A stretch of 64,000 nucleotides of DNA from Tolypothrix sp. NIES-4075 (GTDB lineage: Bacteria > Cyanobacteriota > Cyanobacteriia > Cyanobacteriales > Nostocaceae): NCBI RefSeq assembly GCF_002218085.1, contig NZ_BDUC01000008.1, forward strand, positions 78,377-142,376. The letters are read 5' to 3'. The translations under genes and the position numbers were made by a program. Shown here in pieces: positions 7,680 through 15,257 of this stretch. The first letter of the stretch is position 1, and every line of letters starts with the position of its first letter. Below the pieces are notes generated by a model. The model saw only the letters and a list, made by a program, of their open reading frames with translations, searched no databases and was not told the origin of the DNA.

Positions 7680-8483
7680 ATGCAAATTTTCCTAGATATT
7701 GCTACAGAAGCAGCGTTAGCTGCCGGTGCGGTTTTGCAAGGTTACTTGGGTAAGTTAGAAGACGCAATTACCGAAAAAGGACGCCCTGGTGATTTAGTCA
7801 CCGCTGCTGATAAAGCTTCCGAAGTGGTGATTTTGGATATTTTGCGCCGCCACTTTCCAGAACACTCTATCTTAGCGGAAGAATCAGGTAAGTTAGGAAA
7901 TCAAGACAATGAATTCCTTTGGGCGATCGACCCCCTAGATGGTACAACTAACTACGCTCATCAATATCCATTTTTTGCAGTTTCCATTGGGCTGTTAATT
8001 AATGGTGTTCCCCAAGTAGGTGTGATTTATGACCCATTCCACGATGAATTATACCGTGCAGCCACGGGTTTAGGAGCAACGCGCAATCGTCGTCCTATCA
8101 AAGTTTCCGAAACTTCTGAATTAAGTAAAAGTTTGTTAGTTAGCGGGTTTGCTTACGATCGCCGCGAAACATCCGACAATAATTATGCCGAATTTTGTCA
8201 CCTTACCCATCTAACGCAAGGAGTTAGACGCAGTGGTTCCGCATCTTTAGATTTGGCACATGTCGCCTGCGGACGTTTGGATGGCTATTGGGAAAGAGGT
8301 CTTTCACCTTGGGATATTACCGCTGGCATTATTTTACTACAAGAAGCCGGCGGTAAAGTCACCGCTTACGATCGCACTCCTTTAAAAATTGAGTCAGGTA
8401 GAATTCTTGCCACCAACGGTCACATCCATGACAGCCTAAGTCAGGAATTACAGCAAGTTCCCCCTTTGTCAGTGTGGAGATGA
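7680..8483 (+). CDS. Inositol monophosphatase family phosphatase
   Basis: 267 residues from ATG 7680 (MQIFLDIATEAALAAG); an upstream in-frame ATG belongs to the MauG relic. Metal and substrate motifs are intact: DLVTAADKASE, ILAEESG, AIDPLDGTTNYAHQYP and, near the C-terminus, SPWDITAGIILLQEAGG. These define the lithium-sensitive Mg2+-dependent phosphatases (IMPase/SuhB). The substrate could be inositol phosphate, another sugar phosphate or histidinol phosphate; sequence alone does not decide, though hisZ two genes downstream makes the last worth noting. Soluble and monocistronic. Confidence 0.9.
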   Translation: MQIFLDIATEAALAAGAVLQGYLGKLEDAITEKGRPGDLVTAADKASEVVILDILRRHFPEHSILAEESGKLGNQDNEFLWAIDPLDGTTNYAHQYPFFAVSIGLLINGVPQVGVIYDPFHDELYRAATGLGATRNRRPIKVSETSELSKSLLVSGFAYDRRETSDNNYAEFCHLTHLTQGVRRSGSASLDLAHVACGRLDGYWERGLSPWDITAGIILLQEAGGKVTAYDRTPLKIESGRILATNGHIHDSLSQELQQVPPLSVWR

Positions 8484-8625
8484 GGAGTGGGGAAGTGGGG
8501 GAGTGGGGAGTGGGGGACTCCTTGGAGACAACGAGACAAAAAGACGAGGAGAATAATTCTTTTTCCCCCCATCCCCCCCTCTCCCTCTCTCCCCATCCCC
8601 CCCTCTCCCCAATGCTGTTAAATTT
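8484..8625. repeat. G-rich/C-rich low-complexity inverted stretch
   Basis: GTGGGGGAGTGGGG-type sequence is followed about 50 bp later by its C-rich counterpart (CCCCCCATCCCCCCC), enclosing GAGACAAAAAGACGAGGAG. It resembles the repeat later found inside mutS and at the rimM start. It fills most of the space before the J-domain gene. Confidence 0.65.
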
Positions 8626-8695
8626 ATAGCCATTTCTCAGAAGCAAAGTACACTAGTAAAATCTAATGGACGCTTGGTGCAAAGCTTCTCTCTAT

Positions 8696-9655
8696 ATGTC
8701 TTGGAAAATAGATCGTGGACTGTTTAAGTACGATTTCATAGATTATCACGCAGTTTTGTGCGTTCCGGTGGATGCGGATGTAAAAGATATTCGCAAACGC
8801 TATCTGAAAATCGCTCGTCGTCTGCACCCTGATAGTAATGCTAGCGCTAGCGCTGCTGAGAAACAGCAGAAAAGTGAGTTGTTATCAAAGTGGGTTAATC
8901 CTGCTTATGAAAAACTGTCAGCCGATCGCACGCGTGCAGAATATATGGTAGTTTTGTCGCAAATGGGCAAACGTTTGGTACAAGAATCGTCTTCGGTGGA
9001 ACTGAACACTGATTTGGCTAGGCAGTTAGCTAGTGTACCAAATGTGGATCATGTATATAAAAGTGCGATCGCTAAAATTGCCGAAACTCAATATGACTCT
9101 TTAGAAAAAGTACTACAAATCGTTGCTTATGTCAGTGAGTTAAATTTAGTTTACTTAATGCGGACTGCGGGTAAATCATTTGCAGCTTCCCAGCAAGCAA
9201 CCCAAAGCAAAATTAACACAGCTGTACCTACCCCAAATAAAGCTACAAATACACCTCCTCCTGCCCCACCAGCACCACCAAAAGAAGATTCTGTGGCAAT
9301 TCAGTATTTGCGTCGTGCCCAAGAATTGCTCGGAAAAAATCAATTGGCACAAGCTAGGGTAGAATTGCAAGATGCCATAAAACTAGAGCCTAATAATAGT
9401 CGCTGTCATAGCTTGATCGGAGTGGTGTATTTGAAGCAAAATCAAAGCACAATGGCAAAGGTTCACTTTGACCGCGCTCTGCAACTAGACCCCAATGACG
9501 AAATGGCATTGAAGGGTAAACGCGTACTAGAACAGGCTTTGGGACAAAAACCAGGTGGTTCTAAAGTGACTTCATCCTCTAATGGGGGTAAGCAACCAGA
9601 TAAATCTGGCAATGGTGGTTTATTTGGTGGTTTGTTTGGTGGGAAGAAAAAATAA
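8696..9655 (+). CDS. J-domain protein with C-terminal TPR repeats
   Basis: About 319 residues from ATG 8696 (MSWKIDRGLFKYDFID); an ATG 30 bp upstream is also in frame. The J domain covers roughly residues 10-85, with the HPD tripeptide in RRLHPDSN needed to stimulate Hsp70/DnaK ATPase. A Pro/Thr-rich linker follows, then at least two TPR units (IQYLRRAQELLGKNQLAQA; LIGVVYLKQNQSTMAKVHF) and a Gly-rich end (NGGLFGGLFGGKKK). It probably links DnaK to a protein client as a co-chaperone. Its stop TAA overlaps the hisZ ATG by one base, so the two are translationally coupled. Confidence 0.85.
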   Translation: MSWKIDRGLFKYDFIDYHAVLCVPVDADVKDIRKRYLKIARRLHPDSNASASAAEKQQKSELLSKWVNPAYEKLSADRTRAEYMVVLSQMGKRLVQESSSVELNTDLARQLASVPNVDHVYKSAIAKIAETQYDSLEKVLQIVAYVSELNLVYLMRTAGKSFAASQQATQSKINTAVPTPNKATNTPPPAPPAPPKEDSVAIQYLRRAQELLGKNQLAQARVELQDAIKLEPNNSRCHSLIGVVYLKQNQSTMAKVHFDRALQLDPNDEMALKGKRVLEQALGQKPGGSKVTSSSNGGKQPDKSGNGGLFGGLFGGKKK

Positions 9656-10866
9656 TGGTGTATCAACCAGCAGCGGGTGCAAGGGATTTATTACCCTTAG
9701 ATGTAGCTCAAAAACGCTGGATTGAAGATAGGTTACAACAAGTGTTTCACCGTTGGGGATATCACAGGATTATCACCTCAACTTTAGAACGCATGGATAC
9801 TCTAATGGCGGGAGAAGCAATCGATCGCAAAAGAGTGATTCAATTGCAAAATTCCGAAGATGAAGAATTAGGCTTGCGTCCAGAACTCACAGCCTCAATT
9901 GCGCGTACCGCAGTAACACGCATGGCTGGTGTTACTTTTCCGCAACGCTTGTATTATAATGCCAATGTGTTTCGCCGCACGAATGAAAGTCGGCACAATC
10001 GCCAGCAAGAATTTTATCAAGCTGGAGTAGAGTTGCTTGGTGGTGGGGGATTGTTGGGAAATGCAGAAGTGCTACTGTTGGTATCTGATTGTCTGCAAGC
10101 ACTTTCAATTTCACATTGGCATTTAATTTTAGGCGAAGCGGGAATTACGCGATCGCTTTTATCGGCTTTTCCCCCAAACTTGCAAGCTACAGTCAGAAGT
10201 GCGATCGCTAATTTAGATCGTATCGCTCTCGACAGTTTACCCTTGAGCGATGAACTCAAACAACGCGCCCGAATCATCTTAGATTTGCGCGGAACGAGCG
10301 CAGATGTTTTGGAAAAAGTCAGCAATTTAGGATTAGACGCCGAACAGCAAGCGGCGGTAAACGATCTCAAATCTCTGGTAGAATTACTAAAATCCAAAGG
10401 GGATTTCCCGTTAATTCTTGACCTCAGCTTAATCCAAACCATAGATTATTACACCGGCATTGTGTTTGAAGTTGTCACTGATACCGAAATGCAAGCGCGG
10501 GTTTTAGGACGGGGTGGTCGCTACGACCAGCTTTTGGGACTATATCATCCCCAAGGCGAAAATATCCCCGGTATTGGCTTTGCACTCAATATCGAAGACT
10601 TATACCAAATATTATTATTAAATAAGTATTTACCGCAAGCCACACCAGCCAGCAACTGTTTAGTAGTACCAGAGACAGCAAATGCTTACGCTGCGGCGTT
10701 TGCTTACGCGCAAAAACTCCGAGATTCTACAGATTTGGTGCGGGTAGAAATCGACTTAGGGGAACGTGACGCAGAAGCAATTCGGGAATATGTACGCGAT
10801 CGTCAAATTGCTCAAATTGTCTGGATTCAAGCTGATGGATCACCGAAAATTGAATTAACTTCGTGA
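9655..10866 (+). CDS. hisZ: ATP phosphoribosyltransferase regulatory subunit HisZ
   Basis: 403 residues with a histidyl-tRNA-synthetase-like catalytic core: motif 2 region LGLRPELTASIARTAV and the histidine-binding segments RRTNESRHNRQQEFYQAG and YYTGIVFEV, plus the glycine-rich VLGRGGRYDQL. It lacks the complete class II anticodon-binding domain of true HisRS. HisZ forms a complex with short-form HisG and transmits histidine feedback in the first step of histidine synthesis. It overlaps the J-domain gene by 1 bp. A degenerate HisRS is the alternative, less likely by length and the altered C-terminus. Confidence 0.9.
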   Translation: MVYQPAAGARDLLPLDVAQKRWIEDRLQQVFHRWGYHRIITSTLERMDTLMAGEAIDRKRVIQLQNSEDEELGLRPELTASIARTAVTRMAGVTFPQRLYYNANVFRRTNESRHNRQQEFYQAGVELLGGGGLLGNAEVLLLVSDCLQALSISHWHLILGEAGITRSLLSAFPPNLQATVRSAIANLDRIALDSLPLSDELKQRARIILDLRGTSADVLEKVSNLGLDAEQQAAVNDLKSLVELLKSKGDFPLILDLSLIQTIDYYTGIVFEVVTDTEMQARVLGRGGRYDQLLGLYHPQGENIPGIGFALNIEDLYQILLLNKYLPQATPASNCLVVPETANAYAAAFAYAQKLRDSTDLVRVEIDLGERDAEAIREYVRDRQIAQIVWIQADGSPKIELTS

Positions 10867-10954
10867 GATTCCTACACTATATCTCTACTCAGATTGGTGT
10901 AGACGTATCTGTTGCCCAATAAGCTATCGCTCATAGTTAGTTAAGAGTACCAAA

Positions 10955-11023
10955 ATGAGAGTTTTATTAACAGGGTTTGAGCCTAATGATGATGGTCTTA
11001 ATGCATCTGGACATGATCCGTAA
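10955..11023 (+). pseudogene. Possible 5' remnant of a pyrrolidone-carboxylate peptidase-like gene
   Basis: A 22-codon frame, MRVLLTGFEPNDDGLNAS..., closely resembles the N-terminus of pyroglutamyl peptidases (…VLLTGFEPF…N.S), then stops at TAA 11021. Nothing downstream in the ~310-bp gap restores the family. The call rests on ~15 residues, so it is tentative. The remainder of 10867-11175 shows no gene. Confidence 0.35.
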
Positions 11024-11175
11024 AGCTTTATTGCTAATTATCAGCAGGCAAATTCAAGTGGTTAATTCAAACTTGCTTGCGGTCTAACACCACACTACAG
11101 CGCGTTGCTAAGTATTTTTGCTAGGGTATAAATAGCTGATTCAATACAGCTAGAAGCGATCCAAAGAGGGGAATT

Positions 11176-11400
11176 ATGCCGCATACTATTGTTACTAATG
11201 TTTGTGAAGGTGTCGCAGATTGCGTCGATGCTTGCCCAGTAGCTTGCATTCATCCGGGACCGGGGAAAAACACCAAGGGAACAGATTGGTATTGGATTGA
11301 CTTTGCTACCTGCATTGACTGTGGTATATGTCTTCAAGTATGCCCGGTAGAAGGAGCGATCGTTCCCGAAGAAAGACCGGATTTACAGAAAACGCCATAA
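11176..11400 (+). CDS. Small bacterial-type ferredoxin (two Fe-S cluster motifs)
   Basis: 74 residues. The first half carries CEGVADCVDACPVACI, the second CIDCGICLQVCPVEG, the ferredoxin pattern with a seven- or eight-iron arrangement; the first motif is widened (C-x5-C-x3-C) as in 7Fe-type proteins with one 3Fe-4S cluster. The protein is acidic and soluble, an electron carrier for an unknown partner. A perfect 28-bp palindrome 14 bp downstream may end the transcript. Confidence 0.88.
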   Translation: MPHTIVTNVCEGVADCVDACPVACIHPGPGKNTKGTDWYWIDFATCIDCGICLQVCPVEGAIVPEERPDLQKTP

Positions 11401-11414
11401 TAGTTATTTGACTC

Positions 11415-11442
11415 GTACAGACGCGATATATCGCGTCTGTAC
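11415..11442. repeat. Perfect 28-bp palindrome (GTACAGACGCGA family)
   Basis: GTACAGACGCGATA joined to its exact reverse complement, followed by CAACTTTT. It is one of at least seven GTAGAGACG/GTACAGACG palindromes in this window. Its position just after the ferredoxin stop suggests it could act as a transcript end. Confidence 0.85.
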
Positions 11443-11489
11443 AACTTTTAACTCCCGACTCCTAACTGCTAACTCCTGACTCTTGACCA

Positions 11490-12218
11490 ATGACTAATGA
11501 CTATTTATTAGAAGTTAACGATGTCCGTGCTGGATATATAAAAGACGTGGATATCCTGCAAGGTGTAAATTTTCGGGTGGAAGCGGGGGAATTAGTTACA
11601 GTAATTGGTCCCAACGGTGCTGGTAAATCCACCTTGGCAAAAACCATTTTTGGACTTTTGACACCTCATACAGGTACAATTACCTTCAAAGGTGAAAATA
11701 TCACCGGATTGAAATCTAATCAAATTGTGCAGCGGGGAATGTGCTACGTACCGCAAATTGCCAACGTTTTCCCCTCCCTCACCGTCGAAGAAAATCTCGA
11801 AATGGGTGCTTTTGTCCGCAACGTTGCTTTAAAGCCGTTGAAAGATAAAATATTTAGCATGTTTCCTAGATTAAGCGATCGCCGTCGTCAACGTGCCGGC
11901 ACACTTTCTGGAGGGGAACGTCAAATGTTAGCAATGGGCAAAGCTTTGATGTTAGAACCGAGTTTGCTGCTATTAGATGAACCTTCAGCGGCATTATCTC
12001 CCATTTTGGTAACGCAAGTATTCGAGCAGATTAAACAAATTAATCAGAGTGGTACAGCGATCGTACTAGTAGAGCAAAATGCTCGTAAGGCACTAGAAAT
12101 GGCTCATCGGGGTTGCGTGCTAGAATCTGGACGCGATGCTATCACAGGTGCCGGTCAAGACTTGTTAAACGATCCTAAAGTCGGTGAATTGTATCTTGGT
12201 GCCGGGAAGAGGCATTAG
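11490..12218 (+). CDS. ABC transporter ATP-binding protein, LivF/NatE type (branched-chain or neutral amino acids)
   Basis: 242 residues, one complete ABC ATPase: Walker A GPNGAGKST near 42, Q-loop YVPQIANVFPSLTVEEN, signature LSGGERQMLAMGKAL, Walker B LLLLDEPSAALSP and switch His replaced in the usual LivF manner by VLVEQNARKAL. The short length and YVPQ..NVFPSLTVEENL are characteristic of LivF. In Anabaena the N-I neutral amino acid transporter uses two such ATPases (NatA and NatE). No permease or binding protein genes are adjacent, so this subunit works with partners encoded elsewhere, as is common in cyanobacteria. Confidence 0.85.
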   Translation: MTNDYLLEVNDVRAGYIKDVDILQGVNFRVEAGELVTVIGPNGAGKSTLAKTIFGLLTPHTGTITFKGENITGLKSNQIVQRGMCYVPQIANVFPSLTVEENLEMGAFVRNVALKPLKDKIFSMFPRLSDRRRQRAGTLSGGERQMLAMGKALMLEPSLLLLDEPSAALSPILVTQVFEQIKQINQSGTAIVLVEQNARKALEMAHRGCVLESGRDAITGAGQDLLNDPKVGELYLGAGKRH

Positions 12219-12315
12219 GGTAATGGGTAATGGGTAATTGGTAATGGGTAATCGAAAATGCAAAATGGAAAATTGGTAATGGGAAAAAACTATTCCCAAT
12301 TCCCAATTCCCAAAA
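12219..12315. repeat. Degenerate heptamer repeats (TAATGGG / TTCCCAA)
   Basis: Successive TAATGGG, TAATTGG and related heptamers are followed by their complement CCCAATTCCCAATTCCCAA, so the RNA could fold on itself. It fills the space downstream of the LivF-type gene. Confidence 0.75.
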
Positions 12316-12411
12316 ATTAAATGACTCTTAAACCGTGTAAGAGGGTACTCTCACATCCCTCTTAAGTTTGATATGTTCCTGGCAATGACCAAGCTTTTGT
12401 CAGGTAGATTG

Positions 12412-13146
12412 ATGAGTAGAATTAATGGATTTGTCGGGCGTCGTCATGTCTTGAAGCTGGCTGCTATAGCTGGCTTTGGTATTGCTACTCATAGCATACT
12501 TTGGGGCACACAGCAAGCTGTTAATTCACAAACTATACTTGCTGATGCTGATCCAGTCAACCCCAATCCAGTCAGTCCTGATGTAGCTTTGAGACGATTG
12601 CTAGATGGAAATAAACGATTTGTACAGCAAAAACGTAATTATCCAGACCAAAATTTGGAACGTTTGCGATCGCTCATCTTAACACAGCATCCTTTTGCGT
12701 CTGTATTGGGCTGTGCAGATTCTAGAGTACCAGCAGAAATTGTCTTCGATCAAGGACTTGGAAATTTATTTGTGGTGCGAGTCGCTGGTAATGTCGTCAC
12801 TGATTTGGTTACAGGCAGCTTGGAATATTCTACAACAGTATTGGGTTCTCAGCTAATCTTGATTTTAGGTCACAGAAGATGCGGTGCAGTCGCGGAGGCA
12901 ATCAAAAACGAGCCACTTCCGGGGAAAATTGGCTCTGTTATTCAGGGCATCAAACCTGCCGTGGAAAGGGTAAGATTAACAACAGGTGACATCACCGAAG
13001 ATGCGGTTCTTGCCAATATTCAATATCAGGTTGAAGAATTGCCAAAAAAGTCAACGATTTTAGCTAAATTGGTAAGCGAAGCTAAACTAAAAATTGTTGG
13101 CGCAATTTACGATCTTGATACTGGCAAAGTAACTGTTATTAGTTAA
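12412..13146 (+). CDS. Beta-class carbonic anhydrase with twin-arginine signal
   Basis: 244 residues from ATG 12412; an in-frame ATG at 12373 would add 13 residues. The N-terminus has GRRHVLKLAAIAGFGIA, a twin-arginine signal followed by a hydrophobic stretch, so folded export to periplasm or thylakoid lumen is likely. The zinc site of beta carbonic anhydrases is complete: GCADSRVP (Cys and Asp) and LGHRRCGAV (His and Cys). It interconverts CO2 and bicarbonate. An exported enzyme probably serves CO2/HCO3- supply or acid-base balance rather than the carboxysome. No linked CCM genes. Confidence 0.92.
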   Translation: MSRINGFVGRRHVLKLAAIAGFGIATHSILWGTQQAVNSQTILADADPVNPNPVSPDVALRRLLDGNKRFVQQKRNYPDQNLERLRSLILTQHPFASVLGCADSRVPAEIVFDQGLGNLFVVRVAGNVVTDLVTGSLEYSTTVLGSQLILILGHRRCGAVAEAIKNEPLPGKIGSVIQGIKPAVERVRLTTGDITEDAVLANIQYQVEELPKKSTILAKLVSEAKLKIVGAIYDLDTGKVTVIS

Positions 13147-13380
13147 ATAAATTGGGTTTTTGCGTAAATCCTAACTTTTGCATTTTAGAACTTACATTCT
13201 CTAGAAATATACCTGCATATGCGTTGATAATAATTAGTCATAGCAAGCAGGCAGAACCATAGGTGTGAAAATATAGCGTGAAATTTATTTTCAACATTAG
13301 TGAAAACTAATATAACCTTCAGCTTGGTAGCGTTCTTGATAATTCATAATATTAGAGATATTTAATCTACGTAATTAAAA

Positions 13381-13857
13381 GTGACGATCAAACTCAGCCA
13401 AGAACAATTACAAATTATCCGCACTCATGCGGAGAATACTTATCCGCAAGAATGCTGCGGTATAATTATAGGCTATATGGCATTAGGCAAAACAGTGGTA
13501 GAAGTGATGCTAACTGAAAATGTCTGGAGTATAGAAACGGCAGCTGATTTTCCAACTGATGCAAAAAAAGACGGGAAAACTCCAGACGTACTTAATAAAA
13601 GCCGACGATATACGATCGCACCCGAAATCATGTTAAAAGTACAGAAAGATGCACGCGATCGCTCTTTAAATATTATTGGTATATACCACTCGCATCCCGA
13701 TAATCCAGCGATTCCTTCAGAAAGCGATCGCGTCCAAGCTTGGCAAGAATATTCATACATCATAGTTTCTGTCCCCAACGGCAAAGCGGGTGAACTCAAA
13801 AGCTGGTATCTTGATGACACTCACCAGTTTCAACAAGAAGCAATTGAAATTGGATAA
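13381..13857 (+). CDS. JAMM/MPN metallopeptidase (M67 type)
   Basis: 158 residues beginning with GTG. The JAMM zinc site is complete: Glu in YPQECCGIIIG, then HSHPDNPAIPSESD (His-x-His-Pro-x7-Ser-x2-Asp). Prokaryotic JAMM proteins near ThiF/MoeB enzymes remove C-terminal residues from ubiquitin-like sulfur carriers (MoaD/ThiS/CysO) to expose the diglycine end. The next gene on the same strand is a MoeB-rhodanese fusion 160 bp away, which supports this role. No signal peptide: cytosolic. The 234-bp space before it (13147-13380) is AT-rich without a gene. Confidence 0.88.
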   Translation: MTIKLSQEQLQIIRTHAENTYPQECCGIIIGYMALGKTVVEVMLTENVWSIETAADFPTDAKKDGKTPDVLNKSRRYTIAPEIMLKVQKDARDRSLNIIGIYHSHPDNPAIPSESDRVQAWQEYSYIIVSVPNGKAGELKSWYLDDTHQFQQEAIEIG

Positions 13858-13900
13858 AAAAATTAACAATTAAAAATTTTATATTTTCTTCCCCCACTGC

Positions 13901-13956
13901 TGTACAGACACGATTAATCGTGTTTTGTACAGACGCGAGGAACATCGCGTCTCTAC
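13901..13956. repeat. Double palindrome of the GTACAGACG/GTAGAGACG family
   Basis: Two adjacent hairpins: ACACGATTAATCGTGT, and AGACGCGAGGAACATCGCGTCT. They sit between the JAMM and MoeB genes and are part of the dispersed family seen at 11415, 19476, 43080, 48039, 59667 and 37695. Confidence 0.75.
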
Positions 13957-14017
13957 TCCCCCACACCGTCACATTTTTCGGTAGGATTAATATTCCGCGC
14001 TTCCACATCAAACTGCT

Positions 14018-15190
14018 ATGCTCAATCCCAATCTGGATGAAGTCCAGTTAACAAAAGACGATTACGAACGTTACTCCCGACACCTGATTTTGCCAGAAGT
14101 CGGATTGGAAGGACAAAAACGTTTAAAAGCCGCTAGTGTACTGTGTATCGGTACAGGTGGACTCGGTGCGCCGTTGCTATTGTATCTTGCAGCAGCGGGT
14201 ATCGGACGCATTGGTATTGTTGATTTCGATATTGTCGATACTTCCAACTTGCAACGCCAAGTCATTCACGGTACATCTTGGGTAGGTAAACCGAAGATAG
14301 AATCGGCAAAGAACCGCATTCACGAGATTAACCCTCATTGTCAGGTTGATCTTTACGAAACTCGCTTGAGTTCTGAAAACGCTCTTGATATTATTAAGCC
14401 TTACGATATCGTCGTGGATGGTACCGATAACTTTCCCACACGATATTTAGTCAACGACGCTTGCGTGTTGTTAGATAAACCCAACGTTTACGGTTCAATT
14501 TTCCGCTTTGAAGGGCAAGCTACGGTATTTAACTACGAAGGTGGACCGAATTATCGTGACTTGTATCCAGAACCACCACCACCAGGAATGGTTCCCTCTT
14601 GTGCAGAAGGTGGCGTACTCGGAATTTTACCAGGAATTATAGGTTTAATTCAAGCAACGGAAACTATTAAAATCATTTTGGGCAAAGGTGAAACATTAAG
14701 CGGACGCTTAATGCTGTATGATGCCCTTAACATGAAATTCCGGGAATTAAAGCTGCGTCCAAATCCAGTGCGCCCGGTGATTGAAAAGTTGATAGACTAC
14801 GAACAATTCTGCGGTATCCCACAAGCAAAAGCAGAGGAAGAAAAACAGCAGATGGAAATTCAAGAAATGACAGTGCAGGAATTAAAGCAGTTGCTAGATA
14901 GCGGTGCAGATGATTTCGTTCTGCTGGATGTCCGCAACCCCCATGAGTATGAAATTGCCAAAATACAAGGCAGTGTTTTAGTACCATTACCGGATATTGA
15001 AAACGGTGAAGGTGTTACAAAAGTTAAAGAATTACTCAACGGACATCGCTTAATAGCTCATTGTAAAATGGGCGGGCGATCGGCGAAAGCTTTGGGCATT
15101 CTCAAAGAAGCCGGAATTGAGGGGACAAATGTCAAGGGTGGTATCACCGCTTGGAGTAAAGAAGTAGATCCATCAGTTCCAACATATTAA
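14018..15190 (+). CDS. moeB: MoeB/ThiF-type adenylyltransferase fused to a rhodanese domain
   Basis: 390 residues. The E1-like domain (about 1-265) has the ATP loop IGTGGLGAPLLLYLA, the DxxxxSNLQRQ motif (DIVDTSNLQRQ) and the reactive Cys in MVPSCAEGGVLG near 194. The usual zinc CxxC pairs of E. coli MoeB are not seen. The rhodanese domain (about 290-385) has its persulfide Cys in HCKMGGRSAKA near 348. The enzyme adenylates the C-terminus of MoaD or ThiS and hands over sulfur for molybdopterin or thiamine synthesis. The JAMM gene upstream fits sulfur-carrier processing. Whether it serves MoaD, ThiS or both cannot be told. Confidence 0.9.
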   Translation: MLNPNLDEVQLTKDDYERYSRHLILPEVGLEGQKRLKAASVLCIGTGGLGAPLLLYLAAAGIGRIGIVDFDIVDTSNLQRQVIHGTSWVGKPKIESAKNRIHEINPHCQVDLYETRLSSENALDIIKPYDIVVDGTDNFPTRYLVNDACVLLDKPNVYGSIFRFEGQATVFNYEGGPNYRDLYPEPPPPGMVPSCAEGGVLGILPGIIGLIQATETIKIILGKGETLSGRLMLYDALNMKFRELKLRPNPVRPVIEKLIDYEQFCGIPQAKAEEEKQQMEIQEMTVQELKQLLDSGADDFVLLDVRNPHEYEIAKIQGSVLVPLPDIENGEGVTKVKELLNGHRLIAHCKMGGRSAKALGILKEAGIEGTNVKGGITAWSKEVDPSVPTY

Positions 15191-15197
15191 AACGAAC

Positions 15198-15248
15198 CGC
15201 AGAGGCGCAGAGGTAACAGAGGTTTCTTTGCGCCTTTGCGCCTCTGCG
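15198..15248. terminator. Inverted repeat between convergent genes, possible bidirectional terminator
   Basis: CGCAGAGGCGCA (15198-15209) pairs with TGCGCCTCTGCG (15237-15248). It lies between the ends of the moeB-like gene (+) and the AAA gene (-). No long T-run, so termination is inferred from position only; the sequence is also a dispersed repeat type. Confidence 0.5.
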
Positions 15249-15257
15249 TGAGGTAAA

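Noticed and set aside
11095..11337. Minus-strand frame over the small ferredoxin
   Set aside because: The plus strand has a complete ferredoxin with both Cys motifs; the other strand shows no motif.
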